DNA from: Haematobia irritans
Lineage: Eukaryota > Arthropoda > Insecta > Diptera > Muscidae
Direction: 5' to 3'
Assembly (NCBI RefSeq): GCF_050003625.1
Contig: NC_134397.1
Coordinates: forward strand, 228,346,537 to 228,410,536
Length of the DNA stretch: 64,000 nt
In this document: positions 1 to 12,107 of the stretch, piece after piece
Layout of the letters: every line of letters begins with the position of its first letter
Numbering within the stretch: position 1 is the first letter of the stretch
Program-made: the position numbers and the translations under genes
The notes under the pieces: generated by a model
The model's database searches: none
What the model was told of the DNA's origin: nothing
The model's input: the letters and a program-made list of their open reading frames with translations, nothing else

Positions 1-298
1 TTAAAAATATTTGAGGCCAAACGTTTCAGACAAGCGTTAGAATACATTAAGAATCATAAAAAATTATAAAAATTTTTTATTTGCCAAAATATTACAAAAT
101 TTTTTAATTCACATCGAAAACACTGAATTCGAATCACACCTTAAGAAGTGATGCAAATTCAGTGCAACGGCTGTTGATGGACATCCGTCCTATGACAAGC
201 CCATGTTAAATTCATCACTTCTGCACCAATTTCGCACCACTTCCGGATCCAAAAAGAAAATTTTCACTACTTTTTTGGCGACGCTTTTTTGCTGGGTA
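1..298 (+). repeat. MITE-like repeat, family H, copy 1 (5' end off window)
   Basis: This stretch closely matches 48900-49049 joined to 51361-51412, and its first 40 bases recur inverted at about 23091-23135. It ends in TTTTTTGCTGGGTA, an ending also seen near 30360 and 51410. No reading frame of note. The call rests on recurrence inside the window. The left end lies outside, so its length and terminal repeats cannot be seen here. Confidence 0.6.
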
Positions 299-760
299 GT
301 TTATTTAACAAACGTACACAAAAAGATATTAAATTCCAGAGAATTCTCATATTATAGAAATCTATACTAAAATATAAATCAATGAGCTAAAATAGGGTTA
401 AATTTGCTTTTGTGCCCTGAAGCGTTCACTGTCACTCAAAGGACTACAGATATCGACAAATCATTTATCCTATCATAACTACATAATCTTGGTCCATTAA
501 CCCTGAATATTAAGAAAAATTTAAGCAAAAATTGGCACCGTCCAGATATCGAAAATCAAACACCCCGTTTCAACTACGTAAATATCTTTATTTCATGATC
601 TCTGCTAATTTCAAATACATAGGGGGAGGGTAAGTGTACATGGAAAAAAGTCCTTTATTAATTGACTTAACTGATTATTAACTTATTACCTGATGCTAAA
701 ATTAACTTATATTTATAGCAATTCGTTTTGTTTTGTTATTGTTGGTTTTTGTTATTTAAT
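299..760. other. AT-rich spacer, no gene seen
   Basis: No open frame above background, no RNA gene and no clear repeat termini. The part at 310-420 faintly resembles the interior of the G-type repeats at 1540-1620 and 22650-22760 and may be an old relic of that family. Confidence 0.4.
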
Positions 761-879
761 CATTGTTGTTGTTTTTTTGATTTCAGCTCAAAACCATACA
801 TTGACTAAACTACAAGTGTAGCTTAACCAACAGAGGAAAAGAATGTTGTCAAATTTATTTGGGCAAAGCCCCATATACT

Positions 880-948
880 GCAGGATGGTTGGATGGACGC
901 ACGTTTCGGAATTACCACATTCCTCATCAGCATCCTCTACTTGCAGCA
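880..948 (-). ncRNA. Hammerhead ribozyme motif, left arm
   Basis: Read on the minus strand: CTGATGA at 930-924, then stem II at 923-908 with GGAAT paired to ATTCC around GTGGTA, then GAA at 907-905. Stem III is ACG/CGT around a TG loop (904-897), followed by the predicted cleavage nucleotide C at 896. Stem I pairs GGATG just before the core with CATCC at 895-891, and CTGCA/TGCAG further out can extend it. All core positions fit the hammerhead consensus, and the site is GTC, a favoured form. Self-cleavage is predicted, not shown. Confidence 0.75.
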
Positions 949-1202
949 ACACTATCAACCAATTATCAGAATAAATTCAGGCAGTTCATTAAACCCAACA
1001 ATAAACCACACTTGAACCCTTCGAAAAAAGGTTTTACATTGATAGCCGGCTTTTGCCGAAATAAATTCGTACAAACATCTCTCTTTTCCTTTGCCACCGT
1101 CAAATCATCAATTTGAATGAAGTTGGCTGGGTTTTATTTTGAGCGTGCTTCCTCTTCTTTCTTTCATTCGTTTTGTTTATTCTGATAATTGGTTGATAGT
1201 TT

Positions 1203-1276
1203 TGCTGCAAGTAGAGGATGCTGATGAGAAATGTGATAATTCCGAAACGTGCGTTCATCCAACCATCCTGCAGTAT
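1203..1276 (+). ncRNA. Hammerhead ribozyme motif, right arm
   Basis: Plus-strand partner of the left-arm motif. CTGATGA is at 1221-1227, stem II at 1228-1243 (weakened: one arm begins GAA where the other copy has GGAA), and GAA at 1244-1246. Stem III ACG/CGT lies at 1247-1254 and the cleavage nucleotide is T1255 instead of C. Stem I pairs GGATG 1216-1220 with CATCC 1256-1260, with CTGCA 1205-1209 able to pair TGCAG 1269-1273. The core is intact, but the weaker stem II and GTT site suggest lower activity than the left copy. Confidence 0.68.
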
Positions 1277-1396
1277 ATGGGGCTTTGCCCAAATAAATTT
1301 GACAAACTTTCTTTTCCTCTGTTGGTTAAGCTACACTTGTAGTTTAGTCAATGTATTGTTTTGAGCTGAAATAAAAAAAAAAACAACAACAAAAAT

Positions 1397-2180
1397 ATTT
1401 ATTTTTTAAATTTTGTAAGAAAATTTCCCCAGGCTAACGATTTTTTTTTATTCCACACTGAAAAAATAGCTAACCCACCAGGAAAGAAAATTACAGTTAA
1501 TTTTCGAAAATTTTGATTAAATTATTTATATTAAATAACGTACACCAAAAATTATTAAAGTCATGAAAACTTTCTTAAAACGTAGTAATTCCGTGAACTA
1601 AAGTGAATTAAATCGGCTTTAGCGCACTTTTATTTTCAATATACAAATAAGTTCAATCCTAAATAAAGCAGAAGTTTTACGTGCACTTCTGAAAGTAGTA
1701 AGAACCCAGCAAAAACTAGGTAACCACATCTCATTAAAATTGACATTACCAGGAGCAAAGCTGTCATTACACGTTGCATTGCATTGCGGTGAGTTATAAT
1801 AACTAACTTGTAATGACAAAAATAAATACTTCTCGGTAATTTTCGAATTGTTATTCTCAAATTTTTAGTCAGTTGTAGTTAACGAATTAATAAAATAGAA
1901 TAAATGATGGTACCATTAGGTATAATTATTCACATAATCGAGCACTTACATAAAAAAATCAAAAAGAATATGTAATGTAACGGTAATTCTGAAAATTTTT
2001 CCGTTAAGAAATTTTTATCACAAATATTTCATAACAATTGTGTTTAATGACATTATCATATTATGTTTTAAATAAATGCTTTCTTATACCTCATTCACAT
2101 TACACTTCCAAAATGCGCTTAAACTAAATTTCAAATGGCATTTGCCTTATAAAAAAGGGACTTAAAATCCACTTTTAGTA
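1397..2180. other. AT-rich spacer with an old repeat end
   Basis: No gene. CACACTGAAAAAAT at about 1455, followed by CTAACCCACCAGG, resembles the ends of the G-type repeats, and 1500-1620 resembles 22660-22760. The remainder shows nothing recognisable. Confidence 0.4.
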
Positions 2181-2707
2181 CACCCAGAAAAAAGGGGCTC
2201 TAATGCCAACTGAACTTTATTTTAGTTCATGAAGATTAGTTGATTTTAGTTAGATTTTGCACAATATGAGCAAATATTCCTTATTTGAATAATATTTTGC
2301 TAACTTTAATGATGTGAACTAAAAATAAGAAAAAAAGTTGTATACAAATATAGTGCACAATTTTACTAAAAAATAAATTAGTTCATATTTTCCTAAAATG
2401 GCAGAAGTTTGCTTAAATTAAGTTCATAAGTCTCTCAAATGAGTAAATTTTACTAAAATTGTACCTGTCTTGAACTTCGTACAGCGCTAAAGACATTTTA
2501 ACAATTTTTAAATCCAATTTTTTCCTTCAACATATGAAATTTTCTTACATACCAGAAAAAAATTAATTATTTTTAATAAATTTTCTTCAATTTGACAAAA
2601 ATTATAAACTTATTTGTAACATGTTGCAATTAGAAAACTATTTTAGTTAAAATTTTCTAAAATAAACCTACATTTTCTTCCATGGTGGGTTCACTTTTTT
2701 TTTGGTG
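2181..2707. repeat. MITE-like repeat, family G, copy 1
   Basis: Starts CACCCAGAAAAAA next to TA (2179-2180) and ends TTTTTTTTGGTG next to TA (2708-2709), giving short imperfect terminal inverted repeats and a TA duplication typical of Tc1/mariner-type MITEs. The right half recurs at 19773-20016 and, degraded, at 22450-22590. Noncoding and AT-rich. Confidence 0.55.
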
Positions 2708-2709
2708 TA

Positions 2710-4429
2710 GATTTCGAACCTTATGTGAATTGGCTATTGGATATATTATAACGTAATTCACGAATCCAACTCCCTTAAACAACCTACATTTATTTATATT
2801 TTAAGTGTAAAATGAATTTGCGTGTAATCTTATTGAGATTATTTATTAGATTTTTTGTTTATTTATACAATATTCGTTTCTATTCAAGTAGTTCTCCTAT
2901 TACAGCATCACTCACCATATTTTGATCCATTGTAATCGGCGATAGAAATCAATATTTTCGAGATTTGGTTGCCTAAGACAATAAGTGGCTATTTTGCAAG
3001 CTTTGGTGTATCTACGAATAAGTCATTACATATTAGGTGATTATATGCTTTAAATGCACTACTTATTTTATGGCCGAAAGTATGCCTGGGGAGAAGTACT
3101 TTCCTTCTAGGACATGCGTATGTAAATGTAATCCGAAGCGATGCCAATTAATAAGTGGTTATTAATTTTTAAATAGGCTTACCTACAAGATTACCGGGTA
3201 ATGAGAGTTTTTGCTGGGAATGAACTTCAGCGTGGTTAAAAGAGTGATGATCTAGCACCTAAGTTTATTATTTTATTTTTAGTAAATTTTTCCTTGTCGA
3301 GAAGGAGGCATATCATAAATGGTAGTTAACAATACAAAAATGTCATAAAATTTTGTTTTCGAATTTTTCCTATAACATAGTATACTTTTTTACTGTGTAA
3401 TACTTTTGTAAGTTTTTACACGTAAAAAATTGGACAATAAGGAAGGTCCCTTACACTAAACATTAAGTGCCGATTTTGTAGTGGGACCATTTTCTAATAT
3501 CATTTCAATTTAGGGCAAACCGATGTCCATTTTTGATGAAAGTAAATCCCATATGTCTTAATTTTCGAAGCTTGATATTTTACATTAATTTCAAAAAATC
3601 TTATTGTTTATATATTAATCAAATCAAATCAAATTTTCAAAATCATAACATTAATCGGAATATATTAAATGGATCAAATACAATGAGTCCCATAATATTT
3701 CATAATTATGACCGAGAAAAAAATCATATTAAAATATAAATCCTAGGCCTCTTGCATTATTGTAAGCTTTGCACACATGTGTTCTAATTTTTAACTCCCA
3801 ATTACAAAAATATATAAATTATTGGCTCATTCATACACGCACACATACATGCATTGACGATTGTCGTCATACAATTGAACCGACATAAATATCATTGTTG
3901 GTAGCAAAAACTGTTTTTATGGTAATAACCAGTTTCAGTTTTCGCAAAATTATAATGAACCTAAAATGGAAAAAAACGCAACGCACACAATGTTTGATTT
4001 ACAATCTTTTGCAAAAAAAAAGAAAAAAAAAACGAAATACATATTTCCTTGCTTACTAATAAATACTGTGCAAAAGAAACAACATACAATAGGAAAACTA
4101 ATGCAAAGAATAGAACTGTTGGATATTTTGTCCAAAACAATTGAATGTTTGTGGCGCAATGCCGTGGAACACTTGTTCGTTAGCAGCAAAGGAGCTTTAA
4201 AGGTAATATTCTAAGGTCGTTTGTTATTGGTATCGTTAGCTAAGCATGCGGTCAAAGCTATGGCAACTTGTTTCCTATCGAACTAATCCGCTGCAACAGA
4301 TCTTTTATACGAACATTTTTAGGACATTTTATAAAATCGCTATGATTAAAAGCACACAAAATATTGCAGATTCGTTATCAAATATAGGCGTCTCCTGTGC
4401 GGTAACTAGAAGTGAGCACAACAAACACA
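2710..4429. other. AT-rich DNA, no gene seen
   Basis: Only short frames on both strands with no recognisable domain. The pair of overlapping frames at 3950-4214 spans an A-rich run and looks like chance. No RNA gene or repeat termini were found. Confidence 0.4.
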
Positions 4430-4496
4430 ACAGGTTGGCTGATAAGTCTCCGGTCTAACAAAGAAAAACACATTTATTTGTAAAAACTCGTTTTTA

Positions 4497-6104
4497 TTAT
4501 TCAACATAGTTCCCTTCAAGAGCGATACAACGATTATAACGACCTTCCAATTTTTTGGTAGTACTCCTTCGGTTTTGCCTCAAAATAGGCCTCTGTTTCA
4601 GCGATCACCTCTTCAGTGCAGCCAAATTTTTTCCCTGCGAGCATCCTTTTGAGGTCTGAGAACAAGAAAAAGTCGCTGTGGGCCAGATCTGGAGAATACG
4701 GTGGGTGGGGAAGCAATTCGAAGCCCAATTCATGAATTGTTGCCATCGTTCTCAATGACTTGTGGCACGGTGCGTTGTCTTGGTGGAACAACACTTTTTA
4801 TACCCTCCACCATAGGATGGGGGTATTTTGCCTTTGTCATTCCGTTTGTAACACATCACAATATTGCTCTAAGACCCCATAAAGTATATATATTCTGGGT
4901 CGTGGTGAAATTCTGAGTCGATCTGAGCATGTTCGTCCGTCACGCTAACTTCCAAACGAAACAAGCTATCGCCTTGAAACTTGGCACAAGTAGTTGTTAT
5001 TGATGTAGGTCGGATGGTATTGCAAATGGGCCATATCGGTCCACTTTTACGTATAGCTCCCATATAAACGGACCGCCAAATTTGGATTGCAGACCCCCTA
5101 AGATAAGCAAATTTCATCCGATTCGGCTGAAATTTGGTACATGGTGTTAGTATATGGTCTCTAACAACTATGCAAAAATTGGTTCACATCAGTCAATAAT
5201 TTATATAGCCCCCATATAAACCGATGGACTAACTCACAATTTAGAAAACGATTTAAGATAATTCGATTCTGGTAACAAGTAATTCGATTCTGGATGACAG
5301 TCTTTCGTAGAAGTTTCTACGCTATCCATGGTGGAGGGTACATAAGATTCGGCCTGGCCATATATACTTGTTTCTTCTTCATATGGGGCCGTTTTGCCGC
5401 GATTTCGACCTTCAAACGCTCCAATAACGCCATATAATAGTCACTGTTGATGGTTTTTCCATTCTCAAGATAATCGATAAAAATTATTCCATGCGCATCC
5501 CAAAAAACAGAGGCCATTACTTTGTCAGCGGACTTTTGAGTCTTCCACGCTTCGGAGACGGTTCACCGGTCGCTATCCACTCAGCCGGCTGTCGATTGGA
5601 CTCAGGAGTGTAGTGATGGAGCCGTGTTTCATCCATTGTCACATATCGACGGAAAAACTCGGGTGTATTACGAGTTAACAGCTGCAAAAACCGCTCAGAA
5701 TCATCAACACGTTGTTGTTTTTGGTCAAATGTGAGCTCGCGCGGCACCCATTTTGCACAGAGCTTCCGCATATCTAAATATTGATGAATGATATGACCAA
5801 CACATTCCTTTGATATCTTTAAGGCCTCTGCTATCTCGATCAACTTCATTTTACGGTCATTCAAAATCATTTTGTGGATTTTTTTGATGTTTTCGTCGGT
5901 AAGCACCTCTTTCGGGCGTCTACTGCGTTCACCGCCCTGCGTGCTCATTTCACCACGCTTGAATTTTGCATACCAATCAATTATTGTTGATTTCCCTGGA
6001 GCAGAGTCCGGAAACTCATTATCAAGCCAAGTTTTTGCTTCCACTGTGTTTTTTCCCTTCAGAAAACAGTATTTTATCAAAACACGAAATTACTTTTTTT
6101 CCAT
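4497..6104 (-). pseudogene. Himar1: Broken mariner (Himar1-type) transposase
   Basis: The cut-and-paste transposase binds the element ends and acts through a D,D(34)D catalytic triad. The native ATG is at 6104-6102, but codon 5 is TAA (6092-6090), so only a later Met could open the frame. The piece at 6080-5517 holds the helix-turn-helix region, the WVPRELT linker motif and the first catalytic Asp in MDET. A frameshift follows near 5540, and the frame resumes from VMASVFWD at about 5520. Family A DNA splits the gene at 5370/4800. The rest holds HQDNAPCH (second Asp) and YSPDLAHSD (third Asp). A roughly 10-bp deletion near 4548 against copy 2 shifts the C-terminus. Trp to Arg after MDET and Pro to His in the third motif are further damage. 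Confidence 0.93.
4800..5370 (+). mobile_element. Family A element, copy 1, inserted in the mariner transposase
   Basis: Starts ATACCCTCCACCATAGG with its hairpin at 4800-4826 and ends TATATACTTG. The intact mariner reads six T at this place (24938-24943 in copy 2). Here five T precede and three follow the insert, so the net gain is two T, as for a TT target duplication. It is short, with only part of the 153-bp monomer array. The GC-rich palindrome near its end is damaged. No coding capacity. This is the clearest view of where family A begins and ends. Confidence 0.85.
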
Positions 6105-6278
6105 TTTTTCACAATAACAAAAATTGCTTCACAAAAGACGCTCTATCTCACAAACTGACTTACAGACGTCAAATTTTGACACAAATCATTTGAAGGTTGG
6201 TACTATATAAAAATAATATGCATTTAATGCTAGCGACTCCATCTATGTGTCAGACCGGGGACTTATCAATTAACCTGT

Positions 6279-8014
6279 TAAAATATGTGGAAATAATGTA
6301 ATTGTTAGGGTTTCTCATATAAGGGGGACGGAAAAATATATATTAATAACATGTGATGAACATTTTCTTCAATTTTATTACTAATTTCATTAAATGAATG
6401 AAAGATTTTCATCGAAATGATTACCAAAAATTGATGTAAGTTTCTTCATTGATTTGATGAGGGTGTTTTTCAACTGAAAACAAAAAACATCAAATTGAAT
6501 CATAAATAAAAACAATGTAATTTCTACATCAATTGTATGAAGATTTTTTGATGATTTTTTTATTAATTTCACGATGTACTTTTCTTTCAGTGTAGTAGAG
6601 TTTTTTGTTCTTTTTTCAAAAAGTATATTAGTTTCGACTTTTTGTGCAACATATGCCAAAGGTGTGTTTTATTTTTTGGTCGAAGATATTTTCTCTCAAT
6701 CTTCGATAGAGATATGTAAATCATGTTTGGTATCAACCCTGATTTATTTTTCACACATATTAAAATTCTTTACATATCGTTTAAGGAAGTCATACTGTAT
6801 GAATTATGGTGGCTTAAAAATGTCATCAATGTTATCATTACCATCTTAATGCACTAAGCAGACATACGAGTAGGCTTCGGCGAATGAAAAGTGTTAACTC
6901 AATCCATCAACCGTTTTCGTCTTCTACATGTCTTTCGCTCCACCTACAATTATCCTGATTTAAATCTTAAAAAAGTAACATTTAAAATTCCCAACACACC
7001 TTCAAAAATTCGATTTAAATGACACGTAACATGGATACCCTTTACGTGTTGCAGTAGATCTACTGTTCTGAATGCACTTCGATGTATTTAAATTCATAAT
7101 TCTTTTCCAGAGTTTTTGTTAACAACTAAATTACAGCATGCTCAAATAAACCGAAACGCAAAAGACAAAATCTCCCACACTCGGCCCAAAATCCATGGGA
7201 CAAATAACATACAACATTTATAGCAATGCGAGAATATTTCGTTTAGTGTCTGTCCTTATATTTTTGATCGTGGCTGGGTGACGAAAGCAATGAGCCTTAC
7301 AGACTTGTGGAGTGCAGCCACAGTATTTGACCTTTTCCTTGCTTACGTAGAGATATTTATCCCAACCAAAAGTTGGCCGATGCCATTACGACTGTCATTC
7401 CATTGTTGATCATTATCAGAATGTTGGTTGACTTTTTTTGAGAATCGTTAAAAAACAGGAAAATTACATTGAGTTCATATGAAAAACACCTTCATTTCAA
7501 AGAAACCCTATTTAGAGGAAATGTTTATTCCATGTAATTATTTCATGTGGTTTCTTGATTCTCCTTAAAGAAATAGCGCACATTAATGCTGGTGATATTT
7601 GAGGGTTGTTTTTCTTCCGTTCCTTTGATGATACCTGTTAACCTGAGAATGAGTATGCCTTCCATCTTCAATTACCGCACAGTTTCATTCATTAACAAAT
7701 GTTCTCACACTACTAATTTTCGTTTGGACATATCCGATATCTTCACCTTATCATCAATGTTTTTTTGTTTTTCGTTTCCATCCCATTTGGTAAGCTGGTA
7801 AGTCATTCATGAAATTTGTACTAAAGTTTTGATGTAATCAAAATTAAAAAGGCGACTTTTGAGCGTAATAAAAATGTGAACGTAGTCATACGCGACTTTT
7901 ATGTTGAATTGTCTGTATGTATAGATTGGGTTATACAGATACAATAAAAATTTGATTCCAATAAGAAAAACGGTATAAGATCGCCTACATTAAAGATGCG
8001 GATATGGAGGATTC
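6279..8014. other. AT-rich DNA with a MITE-like end, no gene seen
   Basis: The segment ending TTTCTTTCAGTGTA at about 6582-6595 looks like the terminus of a CACTGAAA-type MITE; its other end was not located. The rest shows only short frames without recognisable features. Confidence 0.4.
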
Positions 8015-8548
8015 TGAGTCAAAGATGCAGTTTCATTAAAATAAAGAATTTTTTAAGGGCCTATCTAGCTTTAAATCTAGGATCAATAAAATTAAAATTA
8101 GCATAGAGATCTAATTTGTCGATGTTCATTCTCTTTTTACGATATATTAATAAAGCTGATCACACACAAACAAATGCCAGTTTAAAATCCAAATTATAAC
8201 AGATACTTCAAAGTCAAAATGTTTTATTAATAAAAAATTTAAATAAACCAAAGATACAAAATCCTCAAAATAAGTGTTGGGTTATATTTGAAGCTTTTTC
8301 ATCTTAAATCTAAAGATTCAATATTTCAGTTAAACCAAAAATGCATTTCTTTACTTTGTTTTAGTTCTAGGGCATATTACTTTAACGGAGGGACGCAAAT
8401 TTCGAAAATTTGCAAAGATTATAAACCATCCTTTAATTGAAATGTCATTATTTTAAAGAATTTTTCCCTTCATAGCGTGTAAATAGCGTGTCCTAAAATT
8501 AAGGTTGCGTAATATTTAATATCATGTAAATATTTTTTTTCACTGCCA
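8015..8548 (-). repeat. MITE-like repeat, family E, minus orientation
   Basis: Matches the E copies at 10942-11480, 21784-22445 and 27614-28135 in reverse orientation. Shared interior landmarks are a stretch on regrowing TTAATTAAAATAAAG and a block around GGATCAATAAAATTAAAATT. It ends near 8545 with ATTTTTTTTCACTG, the complement of the CACTGAAAAAAAT start. Noncoding. Confidence 0.6.
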
Positions 8549-8807
8549 TTTATAAAACAAGTAAGGAAAGTCTAAAGTCGGGCGGGGCCGACTATATTAT
8601 ACCCTGCACCACTTTGTAGATCTAAATGTTCGATACCATAGCACATCCGTCAAATGTGTTGGGTGCTATATATAAGGGTTTGTCCCAAATACATACATTT
8701 AAATATCACTCGATTTTGACAGAATTTGATAGACTTCTACAAAATCTATAGACTCAAAATTTAAGTCGGCTAATGCACTAGGGTGGAACAAAATGTTAGT
8801 AAAAAAA

Positions 8808-9784
<977 letters not shown>

Positions 9785-10941
9785 AAATATGGGAAACATT
9801 TGAATCTGAAGCATTCTTATGGAAACTTCGCAAAAGTTTATTTATGATTTATCGCTCGATATATTTGTATTAGAAAATTAGAGTCATTTTTACAACTTTT
9901 CGACTAAGCAGTGGAGATTTTACAAGGAAAATGTTGGTATTTTGACCATATTTGTCGAAATCAGAAAAACATATATATGGGAGCTATATCTAAATCTGAA
10001 CCGATTTCAACCAAATTTGGCACGCATAGCAACAATGCTAATTCTACTCCCTGTGCAAAATTTCAACTAAATCGGAGTTAAAACTTGGCCTCTGTGGTCA
10101 TATGAGTGTAAATCGGGCGAAAGCTATATATGGGAGATATATCTAAATCTGAACCGATTTCAACCAAATTTAGCACGCATAGCTAAAATGCTAATTCTAC
10201 TCCCTGTGCAAAATTTCAACTAAATCGGAGCAAAAAATTGGCATCTGTGGTTATATGAGTGTAAATCGGGCGAACGATATATATGGGAGCTATATCCATA
10301 TATCTATCTATATATCTGAACCGATTTCAATAAGATTTTGCACACTTAACTACACTACTAATGCAAAATTTCAATCAAATTGGGGTAAAACTCTAGCTTC
10401 TGGGACCGTATTAGTCCATATCGGGCGAAAGATATCTATGGGAGCTATATCTAAATCTGAACCGATTTCAATAAAATTTGGCACACTTGACTATAGTACT
10501 AATTGTTCTTCTTGTGCCAAATTTTAAGCAAATTAGGGTAAAACTCTGGCTTCTGGGGCCATATAAGTCCATATATGGGAGCTATATCTAAATCTGAACC
10601 GATTTCTTCCAAAATCAATAGGGTTCCATTCAGAGCCAAAGCACATACTTGTGTCATATTTGAAGTCGATTGGACTAAAACTGCGACCCAGACTTTGATT
10701 ACAAAATGTGTTCACGGACAGACGGACATGGCTATATCGACTCAGGAGCCCACCCTGAGCATTTTTGCCAAATACACCATGTGTCTATCTCCTCTTCTTC
10801 TGGGTGTTACAAACATATGCACTAACTAACCCTGTTCCACAGTGTGGCGCAGGGTATAAAAAGACAAGTGAGTAAAGTAGAAAGTCAGGATGGACCACAC
10901 TACTGAATTACTCTTTAAATTTGTGGGGTATCGTGGAAATA

Positions 10942-11480
10942 CACTGAAAAAAATATTTACCTGATATTAAAGATTACGCAACCTAAATTTTAGGATGTGC
11001 AATTTGCAAAATATTAAGGACAAATTTCTTTAAAATAATGCAAATTTAATTAAAATAAAGTTTATAATCTTTGCTTCAAAATTTTTCAAAATTGAATCTT
11101 TAAATTTAAGATAAAAACGCTTCGAATATAGGCTAAGACTTATTTTGAGGATTTAGCATCTTCGGTTTAACGTTTTTTTTTTTTTGGAATTAAGAAACCG
11201 CAGTTTACTTTGAAGTATCTGTTATAATAATTAATGTTAAAACTGGCATTTGTTTGTACGTGAATAGCTTTGTTAATGTACTGCGAAAGGAGAATGAAAA
11301 TTCGATAAATGAGTTGTACATACTAATTTTAATTTTATTGATCCTAGATTTAAAGCCAGATAGGTTACTAAAAAATGTATTTATTTTAAAGAAGCCCAAT
11401 CTTTGGCTCGGAATCAATACCAAAATCATTAAGGGAAGGTCAAAATCTTTGGATCCAAGTAAACTTTTTTTTGAACCTAT
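10942..11480 (+). repeat. MITE-like repeat, family E
   Basis: Starts CACTGAAAAAAATATTTAC next to TA and shares its length with 21784-22445. The shared right end is a block reading AATCTTTGGATCCAAGTAAA. Coding capacity is nil; frames on both strands in 11205-11568 are chance. Confidence 0.65.
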
Positions 11481-11820
11481 GGTTCAGTTCCAAACAGATT
11501 TCGTAAGCCTTTTGCAAAATTTTTGTACCAATTTTTCATTTTACAGCTTTCCAAAGCTTATTTTATGACTTTTACTTCAGGCGACTGAAAATACTAGTCA
11601 AGCACCCGCAATTTTTCATCGGAAATCCATTGTCTTACCACGTCACACGTGTACTAGAGGTCATGATCGCGCTGAATAATCCATGCAGACGACATTTCCC
11701 GGAATGATTACGGCAATATCCCATGAGACAAAATGTTTTTGTAGACTTCCAATAATACCCTCGACTCTTTAAATCGGGCCAATAACTTGTCCAGAAAAAT
11801 ACCCCCAAACTCTAATATTG
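11481..11820. other. Spacer, nothing recognised
   Basis: No repeat ends, RNA gene or credible frame seen. Confidence 0.35.
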
Positions 11821-12107
11821 GGAGCCACCGTGGTGCAATAGTTAGCATGCCCGCCTTGCATACACAAGGTCGTGGGTTCGATTCCTGCTTCGACCGAACA
11901 CCAAAAAGTTTTTCAGCGGTGGATTATCCCACCTCAGTAATGCTGGTGACATTTCTGAGGGTTTCAGGAGGTCCCTTGTCATTGAGTTTAACATGGAATC
12001 GGGCAGCACTCAGTGATAAGAGAGAAGTTCACCAATGTGGTATCACAATGGACTGAATAGTCTAAGTGAGCCTGATACATCGGGCTGCCACCTAACCTAA
12101 CCTAACC
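11821..12107 (+). mobile_element. tRNA-derived SINE, type S1
   Basis: The head has a polymerase III A-box-like stretch (TGGTGCAATAGTTAGC) and a B box (GGTTCGATTCC) about 50 bp downstream, the spacing of an internal tRNA promoter. The region GCCTTGCATAC between them recalls an alanine-type tRNA. The body runs through TGGATTATCCC and CAGTAATGCTGG to a tail of CCTAACC repeats. Related copies are at 43836-44066 and 55163-55411. This copy lacks a block (CTAAGTGGTTTCACTG...) present in both others. Confidence 0.85.

Larger units (their letters stand above)
761..1396. mobile_element. Inverted-repeat element carrying two hammerhead motifs, Penelope-like
   Basis: Left arm 763-975 and right arm 1176-1395 are long imperfect inverted repeats, separated by a 200-bp spacer. 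Each arm holds a hammerhead core, on the minus strand in the left arm and the plus strand in the right. Compact hammerheads with a very short stem III are known from the pseudo-LTRs of Penelope-like retroelements, so the arms are probably two such repeats in inverted orientation. No reverse transcriptase or GIY-YIG frame is present, so the copy is non-autonomous. Short frames across the arms read through the structured RNA and look spurious. Alternatives are a foldback element or another hammerhead-bearing retroelement. Confidence 0.65.
4430..6278 (-). mobile_element. Himar1: Himar1-type mariner transposon, copy 1, interrupted
   Basis: Imperfect 27-bp terminal inverted repeats: the left starts ACAGGTTGGCTGATAAGT and the right, read inward, starts ACAGGTTAATTGATAAGT. 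A TA follows the right end; the left flank is CA, probably a mutated TA. Without the family A insertion at 4800-5370 the element is about 1.28 kb, the usual mariner length. The recognisable terminal repeats and transposase place it in the irritans subfamily. The copy is dead: it has a nonsense codon, frameshifts and a large insertion. Confidence 0.93.

Noticed and set aside
859..1342. Two plus-strand frames (85 and 67 residues) over the inverted repeat
   Set aside because: Both read through the hammerhead arms and the spacer, and show no protein domain. The RNA structure explains the conserved sequence better.
4800..5370. Classing families A and B as Helitrons
   Set aside because: They have a near-terminal hairpin, but the ends are not TC...CTRR, and the filled/empty comparison fits a TT duplication rather than insertion between A and T. 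Class left open.
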